From Bacteroidota bacterium (GTDB taxonomy: Bacteria > Bacteroidota > Bacteroidia > Bacteroidales > F082), in contig JAERTD010000026.1 in the NCBI GenBank assembly GCA_016845175.1, forward strand, positions 1 through 64,000: 64,000 nt of DNA. Direction: 5' to 3'. Both the position numbers and the translations under genes were made by a program. Positions 41,861 through 50,691 of this stretch are shown here, in pieces. Within the stretch, counting starts at the first letter, position 1. The number at the start of each line of letters is the position of its first letter. The notes beneath the pieces are model-generated. The model saw nothing but the letters and a program-made list of their open reading frames with translations. It did not search any database and was not told the origin of the DNA.

Positions 41861-42910
41861 TTAGGTTTTTTGAGTATATTTGGATTTCGTATTGAAATAT
41901 TGATGTGTGATATCAACTTGTCGGAGATCACCACAAAGCATTCCATCGAACCCAAGATCTCTGGATGCTTTCGTATGACCAAGCAGGGTATTTGTTTTTG
42001 ACATATTTGAATGGAACGAATCTATGGCTTGGATGCCAGCAGCTTTGGCAGCATGGAGCACTGTATTTCTGGCAAATAAAGTTTCATTTCCTTCGGTACT
42101 ATGTTGGATACCCATATTGGCCTGATAGTTTTCTGTACCAAAAGCCAGTGCCGCTACATTATATGATGCACTTGCTATTTCAAAGGATTTTATCACTCCA
42201 AGGGCATTCTCTATGAGTGGTATCAACCATATCGTTTGCTTAACCTTATGTTCTTTCTTTATAATATTTATCACCTCATTGACTCTGTGAATATCCTCGG
42301 AAGCCTCACATTTGGGAATGAGTATCAGGTTCACATATTGGGAAACGATAGGTCGCAAATCATCCAGACCCTTAGGGATCTGATTGATTCTTACCATTCT
42401 TTCGGAACCATGAAAATCCATGGATCTCAGAGCATGGCGAACCATAATTCTGGCTTCACCCTTTTTATCTTGTGAAACATTCTTTTCCAGATCAAGGATG
42501 AGACCACTGGGATTATTAATCCCTTGATACATGAATAGTTCAGGGCTGTCTCCTGCTGCGCAAAAAAGCGAAATGCGAGACTTGTTTTTATCACTTCCTT
42601 TGGTGTTTTCTTTTCTTTGTGGCAGTAAATAGTTAAGCTTTGTATCCAATACTTGCTTTATGGCAGCCTCCATTCGGGCAGCAATTACATAGCCAGGTGC
42701 ATTTGTTTCATTAATAGTGATCCTGGCGTGTTGCACTTTATAGCACTGTAGCATATCGCTAACCAACTCACGGTTCCATTTCGTATTAGGATTCTCAGAG
42801 TTGCTGATCAGATCGATTTGCAGGCCACCCTCTGATTGGATGTTGATGCTTATATGACAATCCGAAGCTGTATTAGAGACCTTTTTTCCTGCTGTTCCTA
42901 TGGTATACAT
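41861..42910 (-). CDS. CitD-CitE fusion-like protein (citrate lyase acyl carrier and beta subunit)
   Basis: Residues about 1-95 resemble CitD, the acyl carrier of citrate lyase: TASDCHISI stands where CitD has ESSDVMI, and ITINETNAPGYVIAARMEAAI matches its second half. Residues about 110-345 match CitE/HpcH aldolases: FGTENYQANMG, LHAAKAAGIQAID and LGFDGMLCGDLRQV. By eye the serine that carries the prosthetic group reads Ala, and the metal-binding Asp of the AED motif reads Asn (TEN). No citF or citC genes adjoin it. The enzyme may have changed function or be inactive. Fold call good, activity doubtful. Confidence 0.75.
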   Translation of the reverse strand: MYTIGTAGKKVSNTASDCHISINIQSEGGLQIDLISNSENPNTKWNRELVSDMLQCYKVQHARITINETNAPGYVIAARMEAAIKQVLDTKLNYLLPQRKENTKGSDKNKSRISLFCAAGDSPELFMYQGINNPSGLILDLEKNVSQDKKGEARIMVRHALRSMDFHGSERMVRINQIPKGLDDLRPIVSQYVNLILIPKCEASEDIHRVNEVINIIKKEHKVKQTIWLIPLIENALGVIKSFEIASASYNVAALAFGTENYQANMGIQHSTEGNETLFARNTVLHAAKAAGIQAIDSFHSNMSKTNTLLGHTKASRDLGFDGMLCGDLRQVDITHQYFNTKSKYTQKT

Positions 42911-43032
42911 ACCAGGTATCCTTTCAATTGATAAGAGACAAAGGTATAAAGTGTTTCGTGACCTCTACACCATTCGTATAATATTCTTATTAGGATAGAA
43001 CCCACGTTGAAAAGCTCATAGCTCGAATTCTT

Positions 43033-43040
43033 TATCTTTG
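43033..43040 (+). promoter_or_regulatory. -7 box (TATCTTTG) before a terminator-like leader
   Basis: This is an exact TAnnTTTG match. The predicted transcript starts at about 43046, so the RNA would open with the 12-bp stem at 43044-43101. Confidence 0.6.
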
Positions 43041-43043
43041 TCT

Positions 43044-43105
43044 ACCGACTCCGAATCAGAGACTTTCTCTCTACTTGCACAAATTTAACTTCGGAGTCGG
43101 TTTTT
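43044..43105 (+). terminator. Terminator-like hairpin in the leader of the methyltransferase gene
   Basis: ACCGACTCCGAA (43044-43055) pairs perfectly with TTCGGAGTCGGT (43090-43101), followed by TTTTT to 43105. The ATG of the methyltransferase lies 5 nt further. It begins where the promoter would start transcription, so the RNA could be a short terminated transcript (about 60 nt), an attenuator or an sRNA. Confidence 0.55.
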
Positions 43106-43109
43106 ACTG

Positions 43110-43553
43110 ATGCAATGGAATTCCCTATACCCTAAATTCCTCGTCTTCGTTCAGATGGCCTGCCTGCTATATGTGCTGGTATCAGCACCCGTTGTGGCAT
43201 TAAATATAGGAGGGATGTTGGTGGAAAGTGCCGGTGTTTTTCTTGGCTTACTGGCCATTTACACCATGAGAATAGGGAACTTTAATATTAGTCCAACAGC
43301 CAGACAAGGAGGTAGATTTGTGGATAGTGGTCCTTACCGTATCATCCGACACCCTATGTATACCGCTCAGATACTGGCACTTATTCCACTTGTGGTTGAT
43401 TATTTTTCGTACTTCCGGCTGGCTGCCATATTGTTACTTTGCATTAATTTGCTATTGAAAATTGAATATGAGGAAACTCAATTACTTAAGCATTTTTCTG
43501 AGTACGAGACCTACAGGAAAAGAACAAAAAAACTCATCCCATACTTATATTAA
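43110..43553 (+). CDS. ICMT/PEMT-like membrane methyltransferase
   Basis: This 147-residue membrane protein has the isoprenylcysteine carboxyl methyltransferase-family core: GGRFVDSGPYRIIRHPMYTAQIL and EYEETQLLKHFSEYETYRKRTKKLIPYLY, whose HP(M/R)Y and EE motifs bind S-adenosylmethionine. Three hydrophobic segments are visible (about 10-45, 85-115). In bacteria such proteins methylate lipids or small acids; the substrate is unknown. Its expression may be controlled by the hairpin just upstream. Confidence 0.85.
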   Translation: MQWNSLYPKFLVFVQMACLLYVLVSAPVVALNIGGMLVESAGVFLGLLAIYTMRIGNFNISPTARQGGRFVDSGPYRIIRHPMYTAQILALIPLVVDYFSYFRLAAILLLCINLLLKIEYEETQLLKHFSEYETYRKRTKKLIPYLY

Positions 43554-43591
43554 TGACAGATTTCACAAATAATTGACACTTTATTTAGGTG

Positions 43592-43599
43592 TAATTTTG
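43592..43599 (+). promoter_or_regulatory. -7 box (TAATTTTG) of the glutaredoxin-GroES pair
   Basis: This exact TAnnTTTG match has TTGAC at 43573-43577 as a possible -33 element. A small hairpin, TGCCAT (43630-43635) and ATGGCA (43643-43648), lies in the leader before the ATG at 43683. Confidence 0.5.
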
Positions 43600-43682
43600 T
43601 CAGTTCTGCAATATCGACATTCAAAAAAATGCCATCTCAGCAATGGCATATCATTTGATATGTTGCCGGAAACGAATTTGTC

Positions 43683-44276
43683 ATGAATATTCGCAATATC
43701 CAATCTCATCAAGAGATGTTGTCATTAATTCCAGCGTCGGGCAGGAGCTATGTGCTCCTTTACAAAAAGGGGGCTGAAGCAAGTGAATGTAGTTATAAAA
43801 GCATCGGGGAGGCACTTAACGACCTAAAAGATCTACAGGTATTGGCTGCTGATGTGAATAACGTAAGGGATATACACCCCGTCTATGAACTTACTTCTGC
43901 ACCAAGTTTACTCGTGTTTGAAGGCACGAAATATGTGAAAACGGTCAAGGGGTGCAATGACAAGGGTTTTTATAAGTCCTTATTCAAGAATGCCATGTTT
44001 TCAGCCACTGTTAGAACTGATGGAAAACCACCAAAAAGGGTTACTGTATATAGTACACCCACCTGTTCCTGGTGTACCACATTGAAAACCCACTTGAAGA
44101 AACATGGTGTGAGATATCAGGAGATTGATGTATCCAGGGATGAGGCTGCTGCCAAAGCAATGGTTGCCAAAAGTGGTCAGCAAGGCGTTCCTCAAACAGA
44201 TATTAATGGTCACATGATTATAGGCTTTGATAAAAATAAAATCAACAGCCTGCTTGAGATTAAACAGAATGTATAA
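43683..44276 (+). CDS. Thioredoxin-like plus glutaredoxin two-domain protein
   Basis: The first half (about 1-105) is a thioredoxin-like fold without a CxxC pair (Cys36 stands alone in ASECSYKS). The second half (about 118-197) is a glutaredoxin/NrdH-like domain with Cys128-Ser-Trp-Cys131 (TPTCSWCTT) and the cis-Pro motif GVPQTDING. It would reduce disulfides or mixed glutathione-type thiols in the cytosol. A GroES-like gene follows 19 bp later in the same operon. The partner and the physiological substrate are unknown. Confidence 0.83.
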   Translation: MNIRNIQSHQEMLSLIPASGRSYVLLYKKGAEASECSYKSIGEALNDLKDLQVLAADVNNVRDIHPVYELTSAPSLLVFEGTKYVKTVKGCNDKGFYKSLFKNAMFSATVRTDGKPPKRVTVYSTPTCSWCTTLKTHLKKHGVRYQEIDVSRDEAAAKAMVAKSGQQGVPQTDINGHMIIGFDKNKINSLLEIKQNV

Positions 44277-44295
44277 TTAATAAACCATAATTCAG

Positions 44296-44583
44296 ATGAA
44301 AGAATTACAACCACTTAATGAAAATGTACTTCTCGATATTACAGAAGACAATTCCGAACAGAAAACAGCTTCCGGTATTATTATACCAGACACAGCAAAA
44401 GAGAAACCACAATACGCGAAGGTAGTTGCCATTGGTGTTATTGAGAATCCTGGAGTCGTTGTGGGAGATATAGTGTTCTACAAAAAATTTGCAGGTACTG
44501 AGTTTGATTTTGAAGCTAAGAAGTATCTGATGGTACCCTATGCCGATTTGTTGGCAAAAATCGTTGAAACTGAGGCTATCTAG
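44296..44583 (+). CDS. Orphan GroES-family co-chaperonin
   Basis: This 95-residue GroES fold runs PLNENVLLDITEDNSEQKTASGIIIPDTAKEKPQYAKVVAIG, with the mobile loop (about 17-32) that contacts GroEL, and ends VPYADLLAKIVE. There is no groEL beside it, so it is a paralog or variant separate from the main groESL operon, which I cannot see. It is co-transcribed with the glutaredoxin-like gene. It may serve a special chaperonin or stand in under stress. Confidence 0.83.
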   Translation: MKELQPLNENVLLDITEDNSEQKTASGIIIPDTAKEKPQYAKVVAIGVIENPGVVVGDIVFYKKFAGTEFDFEAKKYLMVPYADLLAKIVETEAI

Positions 44584-44611
44584 TCTGTTTCCACACCATT
44601 CAAAAACTGTT

Positions 44612-44660
44612 AAGACGGGTCTGCTGCAGCATCAATGCTGTTGAAGATCCGTTTTTTTTT
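44612..44660 (+). terminator. Intrinsic terminator after the GroES-like gene
   Basis: ACGGGTC (44615-44621) pairs with GATCCGT (44646-44652) with one mismatch, around an inner CAGCAT/ATGCTG hairpin, and is followed by a run of nine Ts (to 44660). It separates the convergent NAD(P)HX repair gene. Confidence 0.75.
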
Positions 44661-46170
44661 AAACCTGGAGACTCAGAAATGCATCGGCAAGATGATCCAC
44701 TATATCGCTTGCGATGAGGGCATCCATGCCCAGATTTTCTGCTGCCAGGTCGCCAGCTAATCCGTGCAAATAAACGCCCAGCAAGGCGGCTTTGGAAGGT
44801 TCATAAGCCTGCGCAAGTAATCCTGTTAACACACCTGTTAATACATCACCACTACCTGCGGTGGCCATTCCCGGATTACCCGAAGGGTTGAAGAAACATT
44901 GTCCATCAGGAAAGCAAACAGAAGTATGGGCACCCTTCAGGATGAGATAAACACCGTATTTACTGGCAAAGCGTCTTTGCAAATCCAGGCACTCAAAGCC
45001 ATTTTTCCAGGATCCTGCCAATCTTTGAAATTCCTTAGGATGAGGACTCAAGATACTACCTTGGGGAATGAATCCAAGCCAGGTTTTATTCTCAGAAAGT
45101 ATATTTAATGCATCCGCATCAAAAACCATAGGCCCCTGATAGTTCTGGATCAAAAGCTTCAAAGCCATTTGTGATTGTTCGGCCAACCCAAGACCCGGGC
45201 CAATGCCGATGGCCGAATAAGGTGAAAGATCAGGCACTTCAGAGAAATGGTTGTCGAAGCGATCAATGCTCAGCATAGCTTCCGGACAAGCCACTTGCAT
45301 GATATCACTACCCGTTTTTGGAATATGAGTGTGCAGCAAACCTACTCCTGACCTCAGACAAGCCCGAGATGCCAGAATTGCAGCCCCGATTTTGCCGTGT
45401 TCTCCTGATATCAGTAGGGCATGACCGTAGCTTCCTTTATGTGAAAACTTCCTTCGTTTCTTTTTCATTAGTTCAAAGTCCATGGGAAGAAGGAAGTGAT
45501 TCTTGGTGCTGACACTGTCAATATAATCCTTATGTAGTCCTATATCCAATACATCCCATTGACCAACAAATGCATCATTTTCAGCTAACATAAATGCCAG
45601 TTTGGGGAACTGAAAACTCAGGCTGTGATCCGCACGAACTATGTGGGAAGGGCTTGTGGTGGAACAAGTATCCGCGAACAAACCTGATGGTATATCTATG
45701 GCAATGCAAATACCTGGTGATTGGTTGATATGATCGATGACCTCTGCCAGGAAGCCGTCCACAGGTCTTGCCAAACCCGATCCAAATATCGCATCAATGA
45801 TGATGTCATTGGCCTCGTGTAACTCCAGGTCCTCTGTACCATTTATATCCTTGGTGTTTAAACCACTGATGCCATTTAGTCTTTCAAAGTTGATTTGGAA
45901 ATCATCAGACCTTTTATCACTATAGCAAAGGATATATAGATCAACTTGAAACCCAGAGGTGGCTAACATACGTGCAAGCGCCAGTCCGTCACCACCATTA
46001 TTTCCCAGACCGCAATAAATATGAATGGGTTGGCTTGGGTCCACCCTTTCTTCAATCCAGTTAAACAGGGCCTTAGAGGCTCTTTCCATAAGATCAATGG
46101 AAGCTATGGGTTCATGGGTAATGGTGTAGTTATCTGCCGCTCTGATTTCTTCTACGTTTAGAATATTCAT
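44659..46170 (-). CDS. nnr: Bifunctional NAD(P)H-hydrate epimerase and ADP-dependent dehydratase
   Basis: Residues about 1-215 are the YjeF_N epimerase, with GLGNNGGDGLALAR and DAIFGSGL. Residues about 225-503 are the ADP-dependent dehydratase, with GIGPGLG, DADALNIL, LSPHPKEFQRL and AGSGDVLTG. Together they repair NAD(P)H damaged by hydration: the epimerase converts R to S forms and the dehydratase restores NAD(P)H using ADP. Fusion is normal in bacteria. Transcription starts from its own promoter, with rlmD divergent. Confidence 0.95.
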   Translation of the reverse strand: MNILNVEEIRAADNYTITHEPIASIDLMERASKALFNWIEERVDPSQPIHIYCGLGNNGGDGLALARMLATSGFQVDLYILCYSDKRSDDFQINFERLNGISGLNTKDINGTEDLELHEANDIIIDAIFGSGLARPVDGFLAEVIDHINQSPGICIAIDIPSGLFADTCSTTSPSHIVRADHSLSFQFPKLAFMLAENDAFVGQWDVLDIGLHKDYIDSVSTKNHFLLPMDFELMKKKRRKFSHKGSYGHALLISGEHGKIGAAILASRACLRSGVGLLHTHIPKTGSDIMQVACPEAMLSIDRFDNHFSEVPDLSPYSAIGIGPGLGLAEQSQMALKLLIQNYQGPMVFDADALNILSENKTWLGFIPQGSILSPHPKEFQRLAGSWKNGFECLDLQRRFASKYGVYLILKGAHTSVCFPDGQCFFNPSGNPGMATAGSGDVLTGVLTGLLAQAYEPSKAALLGVYLHGLAGDLAAENLGMDALIASDIVDHLADAFLSLQV

Positions 46171-46334
46171 CTTATATCGCTCTAATAGTAAGGTGCTGGT
46201 CGTGATCTGCTTTCACAAATTTATGAAATGTTACTCAGATGCTGAAAATTGATTCGCTTAATGCTGTTCTCAAAGGTATAAGCCCGAATCTTCCGTCATG
46301 ATCAGGTCATTGATCATCCTAGTCTTCAAAACTG

Positions 46335-46342
46335 TATCTTTG
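46335..46342 (+). promoter_or_regulatory. -7 box (TATCTTTG) of rlmD
   Basis: This exact TAnnTTTG match lies 19 bp before the ATG at 46361. It overlaps the upstream part of the longer frame and so rules out a start at 46298. Confidence 0.65.
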
Positions 46343-46360
46343 CCACCCAAATTTGTAATT

Positions 46361-47794
46361 ATGGCAAGACGTAGGAAACCGCTTCCGTTATTGGAAAAAG
46401 TGAGAATTGAATCATCCGGAGCTAAAGGGAAATCTGTTGGCCGTGTGGATGGTCGTGTGGTATTTGTTCCTTTTGCAGCACCAGGTGATTTGGTAGATAT
46501 TCAGGTATTTAAAAAGAAATCATCTTTTTATGAAGGTAAAATAGTGAAGTTTCATGAGTATTCTGATCAGCGGACTGAGCCCAAATGCGCTCATTTTGGT
46601 TTGTGTGGTGGTTGTAAATGGCAACATATGGCCTATGAGCACCAATTGGCTTTTAAGCAGGATCAGGTGAAAAACAGCCTCGACCGCATTGCCAAAGTGC
46701 CCTATGAAGAAATCCTGCCGATATTGGGCGGTGAAAAAGCTTATTATTATCGAAATAAGCTAGAATTTACTTTCTCAAACCGCCGATGGTTAACAGATTA
46801 TGATCCTTCCAAGGAAGATGGAGGACCCGAACATAATAATGGTCTGGGGTTTCACCTACCGGGCATGTTTGATAAAATCCTGGATATTGAACATTGCTAT
46901 TTGCAACCTGATCCGTCCAACGACATCCGTTTGGCCATTAGGAAGTATGCCCTTGAAAAAGGACTTGAGTTTTATAATGTGAGAGATTGGAGTGGTTTTC
47001 TCAGGAACATCATCATTCGTACCTCAAGTACCGGAGACCTGATGGTTATTGTGGTGTTCAGGTATGATGACTTGGATATTGAAGATTTACTAAACGATCT
47101 TGTTCAGCAGTTTCCGCAAATATCTTCACTGATGTATGTGGTTAACGAGAAGAAGAACGATACCATTACAGATCAGGAAATCAGATTGTTTAAGGGAGAT
47201 CCTTTTATCATGGAAGAAATGAAGGCGCCCATTGCTGAGCATCCTGCCCTGAAGTTTAAAATTGGCCCCATCTCGTTTTATCAGACCAATCCCGAGCAGG
47301 CTTTTCGTCTCTATCAGTTGGCCTTCGATTTTGCTGAGTTTACCGGTGAAGAACTGGTGTATGATTTATACACTGGTACGGGTACCATTGCGGCCTTTAT
47401 TGCCCGATCAGTTAAAAAAGTTATTGGCATTGAGTATGTTGAGGATGCGGTTGAGGATGCAAGGGAGAATATGAAGCTCAATAATATTGAAAACACAGCC
47501 TTCTATTCGGGAGATATGGCTGCCATTTTGAATGAAGGCTTTGTTGAAGGGAATGGTAAACCGGATGTGGTCCTTACCGATCCACCCCGGGCTGGTATGC
47601 ATGATAAGGTGATCAGACAGCTATTGAAAATGGAAGCTGAGAAAATTGTATATGTGAGCTGTAATCCTGAAACCCAGGCCAGAGACATTGCCTTGTTACA
47701 CCCTAAATATGATCTTGTAAAAGTACAGCCTGTAGATATGTTCCCACAAACCCAACATGTGGAAAATGTGGTATTGTTACAATTGAGGAAGTAG
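46361..47794 (+). CDS. rlmD: 23S rRNA (uracil-C5)-methyltransferase, RlmD/TrmA family
   Basis: A TRAM domain (about 1-65) leads into the 4Fe-4S motif, Cys76, Cys82 and Cys85 in CAHFGLCGGC. The SAM-binding part has DLYTGTGTIAAF, and the catalytic Cys434 is in YVSCNPET, with DPPRAGMH before it. It methylates uracil in 23S rRNA (RlmD type, U1939 in E. coli). RlmCD-like relatives share these motifs, so the exact target is inferred. Its stop lies 1 bp from the convergent aroK stop. Confidence 0.9.
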   Translation: MARRRKPLPLLEKVRIESSGAKGKSVGRVDGRVVFVPFAAPGDLVDIQVFKKKSSFYEGKIVKFHEYSDQRTEPKCAHFGLCGGCKWQHMAYEHQLAFKQDQVKNSLDRIAKVPYEEILPILGGEKAYYYRNKLEFTFSNRRWLTDYDPSKEDGGPEHNNGLGFHLPGMFDKILDIEHCYLQPDPSNDIRLAIRKYALEKGLEFYNVRDWSGFLRNIIIRTSSTGDLMVIVVFRYDDLDIEDLLNDLVQQFPQISSLMYVVNEKKNDTITDQEIRLFKGDPFIMEEMKAPIAEHPALKFKIGPISFYQTNPEQAFRLYQLAFDFAEFTGEELVYDLYTGTGTIAAFIARSVKKVIGIEYVEDAVEDARENMKLNNIENTAFYSGDMAAILNEGFVEGNGKPDVVLTDPPRAGMHDKVIRQLLKMEAEKIVYVSCNPETQARDIALLHPKYDLVKVQPVDMFPQTQHVENVVLLQLRK

Positions 47795-47795
47795 C

Positions 47796-48314
47796 TTAAC
47801 TGCTCTGTTGCTTGACAATCTTCTCAGCCAGGGCTTTGATGTCCAGATTAATGGCCTGAACCGTCCATTGCGCTTTGTTGTAGTAAACTTCTCGCTCCCT
47901 AAGTTTTCTCTGAATAAAATCAATGAGTTGTTCTTCATTAAGACCTTCAATTAAAGGTCGTTTTTTCTTGGCCATTTTCAGGCGCTGGCTTAGGGCTGAT
48001 GGCTTCATTTTGAGGTAAATGCTCAATCCATTGTGATTGATGGATTCCATACTGTCATGGTAGCATGCCGTTCCGCCACCAGTAGCAACCACCAATCTCT
48101 TTTGTTGAAAGGTCTCTTGTAATTGTTCCTGTTCAAGAGCTCTGAACAGGTTTTCATCATATTTACCAAAGAAATCGTTAATGCTTATCTTATATTTCTC
48201 CTCAAAAGCTTTATCCAAATCATAAAAGGTATAACCCAGTCGCTTGGCTAGCTTCTTACCCACAGTGCTTTTACCAACACCCATAAATCCGATGAGATAA
48301 ATATTAGCGGACAA
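47796..48314 (-). CDS. aroK: Shikimate kinase
   Basis: This 172-residue kinase phosphorylates shikimate with ATP in aromatic amino-acid synthesis. It has the P-loop GFMGVGKSTVGKKLA, the shikimate-binding GGGTACY and the lid KKRPLIEG with its Arg. The start is TTG at 48314, since the frame upstream offers no ATG and the first beta-strand must be kept. It is the last gene of a minus-strand operon, 5 bp after the transketolase C-terminal gene. Confidence 0.93.
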   Translation of the reverse strand: MSANIYLIGFMGVGKSTVGKKLAKRLGYTFYDLDKAFEEKYKISINDFFGKYDENLFRALEQEQLQETFQQKRLVVATGGGTACYHDSMESINHNGLSIYLKMKPSALSQRLKMAKKKRPLIEGLNEEQLIDFIQRKLREREVYYNKAQWTVQAINLDIKALAEKIVKQQSS

Positions 48315-48319
48315 AGGGC

Positions 48320-49273
48320 TTAGGCTTTTCGTTGGATAGCTTTTTTAGCGGCTTCTGCAATATGAGGTGCATCTAATCCATAATGTTTCATCAGTTTATC
48401 GGGCTTGCCACTTTGTCCGAAAACATCATTCACAGCAATATATTCAATGGGTGTGGGAAGTTCTCTCGACAGTAGCTGTGCAATGCTATCACCAAGACCT
48501 CCATAGATGCTGTGTTCTTCTGCAGTTACTACACATGAGGTTTTTTTAACAGAATTAATCACGGCATCTGCATCCAATGGCTTGATGGTGTGTATATTGA
48601 TCACCTCCGCCTGAATGCCTTCTTTCTCAAGTATTCGGGCAGCCTCAAGAGCTGGATATACCAGATGGCCGGTGGCGAAAATGGTGACATCCTTACCTTC
48701 AGTCATCTGAATAGCCTTGCCAATGGTAAATTCACAGTCTGGTGGACAGAAATTGGGAACCTTTGGTCGGCCGAATCTAAGATATACAGGCCCTTTATGT
48801 TTGGCAATGGCTTTGGTAGCTTGTTTGGTTTGGTTGAAATCACATGGGTTGATCACAGTCATTCTTGGCAGTAACTTCATAAGACCAATATCCTCCAATG
48901 TTTGATGGGTTGCTCCATCTTCTCCTAAGGTAATTCCGGCATGAGAGGCACAGATTTTTACGTTTTTCCTTGAATAGGCGATGGACTGTCTGATTTGATC
49001 ATAAACTCTTGCCGTTGAGAAGTTTGCGAAAGTTCCGGTAAAGGGTATATATCCTCCAATGGTTAATCCGGCTGCCATCCCCATCATATTGGCTTCGGCA
49101 ATACCAACCTGGAAGAAACGATCAGGATATTTTTTTGCAAAGGCATCCATTTTCAGTGAGCCGGTCAGGTCAGCGATCAGTGCCACCACTTTCGGGTTCT
49201 CTGCACCCAACTCCAATAATCCTTCTCCAAAACCTGAACGGGTATCTTTATAATCTATAATCTCAAACTTCAT
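48320..49273 (-). CDS. Transketolase C-terminal subunit (split transketolase)
   Basis: This is the pyrimidine-binding and C-terminal half of transketolase (317 residues), with GITLGEDGATHQTLEDIGLM, LRFGRPKVPNF and VFGQSGKPDKLM. It pairs with the N-terminal subunit at 50692-51537 to form the active thiamine diphosphate enzyme of the pentose phosphate pathway. ATG at 49273 (MKFEIIDYKDTRSG) begins the family homology. It lies 4 bp after the vWA gene. Confidence 0.92.
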   Translation of the reverse strand: MKFEIIDYKDTRSGFGEGLLELGAENPKVVALIADLTGSLKMDAFAKKYPDRFFQVGIAEANMMGMAAGLTIGGYIPFTGTFANFSTARVYDQIRQSIAYSRKNVKICASHAGITLGEDGATHQTLEDIGLMKLLPRMTVINPCDFNQTKQATKAIAKHKGPVYLRFGRPKVPNFCPPDCEFTIGKAIQMTEGKDVTIFATGHLVYPALEAARILEKEGIQAEVINIHTIKPLDADAVINSVKKTSCVVTAEEHSIYGGLGDSIAQLLSRELPTPIEYIAVNDVFGQSGKPDKLMKHYGLDAPHIAEAAKKAIQRKA

Positions 49274-49277
49274 GCGT

Positions 49278-50660
49278 TTATAGTTTAATTCGTGTTGTTT
49301 TACCTGATTGAATAGAGAATGCCTTGTCAATGGTAAATACCGACTGTTTGGCGTATCTCGGCCTGAAAACTATGCGATATTCACCTGGTTGCAAATAAAG
49401 GGATTCAGACTGACGGTTGTTCTCACTAAGGGTGATTATATGTTCCAAACCTGTTTCTGTTTTTACAAAAATACTCCCATATCCCCTTACCGACTTTTGT
49501 ATGGAGGCAATCCCAGGATTCTCTATCGTAATTTTCGTGGTTTTGTTTTGTTCTATTTCAACAGCAGTGATATGAGTAACCGGCAGTGTTAAGATATCTA
49601 CATCATAAGTGCCACACAAATACTTTTGCTCTTCATTAATCATCTGATTGTTCAAAAATGAGCCTTGATGATTTATTATGGCAGATGGTCTGAAATCCAT
49701 GGGTAAGTTGCCTGATGTTTGAAAGCTTAACTTACCCTGTGGGCAATAGGCGAATACAGTGTTATGTATTCCTTCAGTAAGCTTGATGTCATCTATTATG
49801 ATACTTGGCTTGGTATGTACTACCACTTTGTAGGAAACCAAAGGATCAACTACCATGGTATCGGGTATCCCTTTGTGATTCATTGTGTGCACAAAGTTAT
49901 ACATCAGGCGTCCGTTGTCTTTATTAAAAAAACTCAAGGCTACATTGGTTTCGTTGGCCTGATTGTTTTGATCCAATAGGTTCACTTGCAGACTGGTCCT
50001 GCTCAAAACCTTTTCAATAATAACCTTTAAGGTATTGGTAAACTGGTCACGATCAGCAGCATTGAAATAGGTTCCTGCACATTCAAAACTCTCCTTGGTG
50101 TTCTGACCTATGCCTACAATAAAGGGTTTAAATATGATACCCGATTGTTGTAATTCGGCAGAGACTTCACATATGTCTCCTCCACATTCCTCAATGCCGT
50201 CGGTAATAAGAATCACTATATTTCTGCAATTGTCACAGGATGTAAAATCTGTTTTAGCTCGGGCAAGAGAAGCTGCAATAGGAGAGGTGCCCCTGGGTTT
50301 GACATACTTTAATCTGTTTTTTATTCTTTCTACACCATCGGCACCAAAGGGAACTTCAAGTCGGGTGTCGTTGCAATCTTGCGGAGGATAGTTTTTCAGG
50401 TGCCCATATACCCGCAAACCTACCTGGACATGTTCTGTGTTTTTCAGGCTGTCAAGTATATTGGATAAGACTTCTCTGGCAAGGATATACTTTTTTTGAC
50501 CCTGCCATGTTCCGGTCATGCTTTTGGAAGCATCCAATAGAAATAGTATGCGAGTGGTTGGTGGTTCTTCTGTGGGCTGTGATTGCTGGGCAAACAAAGG
50601 CTTGAATAATAGAACAGCCAGAACCAAAATGATACTCTTAAATGGCTTTGTTCGTGGCAT
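49278..50660 (-). CDS. Exported von Willebrand factor A-domain protein between transketolase genes
   Basis: After a signal peptide (VLLFKPLFAQQ) comes a vWA domain (about 32-220) with the metal site intact: DASKSM, RGTSPIAASL and ITDGIEECGGDIC. The rest (about 220-460) is beta-rich with Ig-like repeats, ending in a VFTIDKAFSIQSG strand. Such proteins bind partners through Mg or Ca. It would be exported, yet its gene lies inside the transketolase-aroK operon (31 bp after tktN, 4 bp before tktC). Its function is unknown. Confidence 0.85.
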   Translation of the reverse strand: MPRTKPFKSIILVLAVLLFKPLFAQQSQPTEEPPTTRILFLLDASKSMTGTWQGQKKYILAREVLSNILDSLKNTEHVQVGLRVYGHLKNYPPQDCNDTRLEVPFGADGVERIKNRLKYVKPRGTSPIAASLARAKTDFTSCDNCRNIVILITDGIEECGGDICEVSAELQQSGIIFKPFIVGIGQNTKESFECAGTYFNAADRDQFTNTLKVIIEKVLSRTSLQVNLLDQNNQANETNVALSFFNKDNGRLMYNFVHTMNHKGIPDTMVVDPLVSYKVVVHTKPSIIIDDIKLTEGIHNTVFAYCPQGKLSFQTSGNLPMDFRPSAIINHQGSFLNNQMINEEQKYLCGTYDVDILTLPVTHITAVEIEQNKTTKITIENPGIASIQKSVRGYGSIFVKTETGLEHIITLSENNRQSESLYLQPGEYRIVFRPRYAKQSVFTIDKAFSIQSGKTTRIKL

Positions 50661-50691
50661 GTTACTATCTGATTATGTTGTATTACATTTC

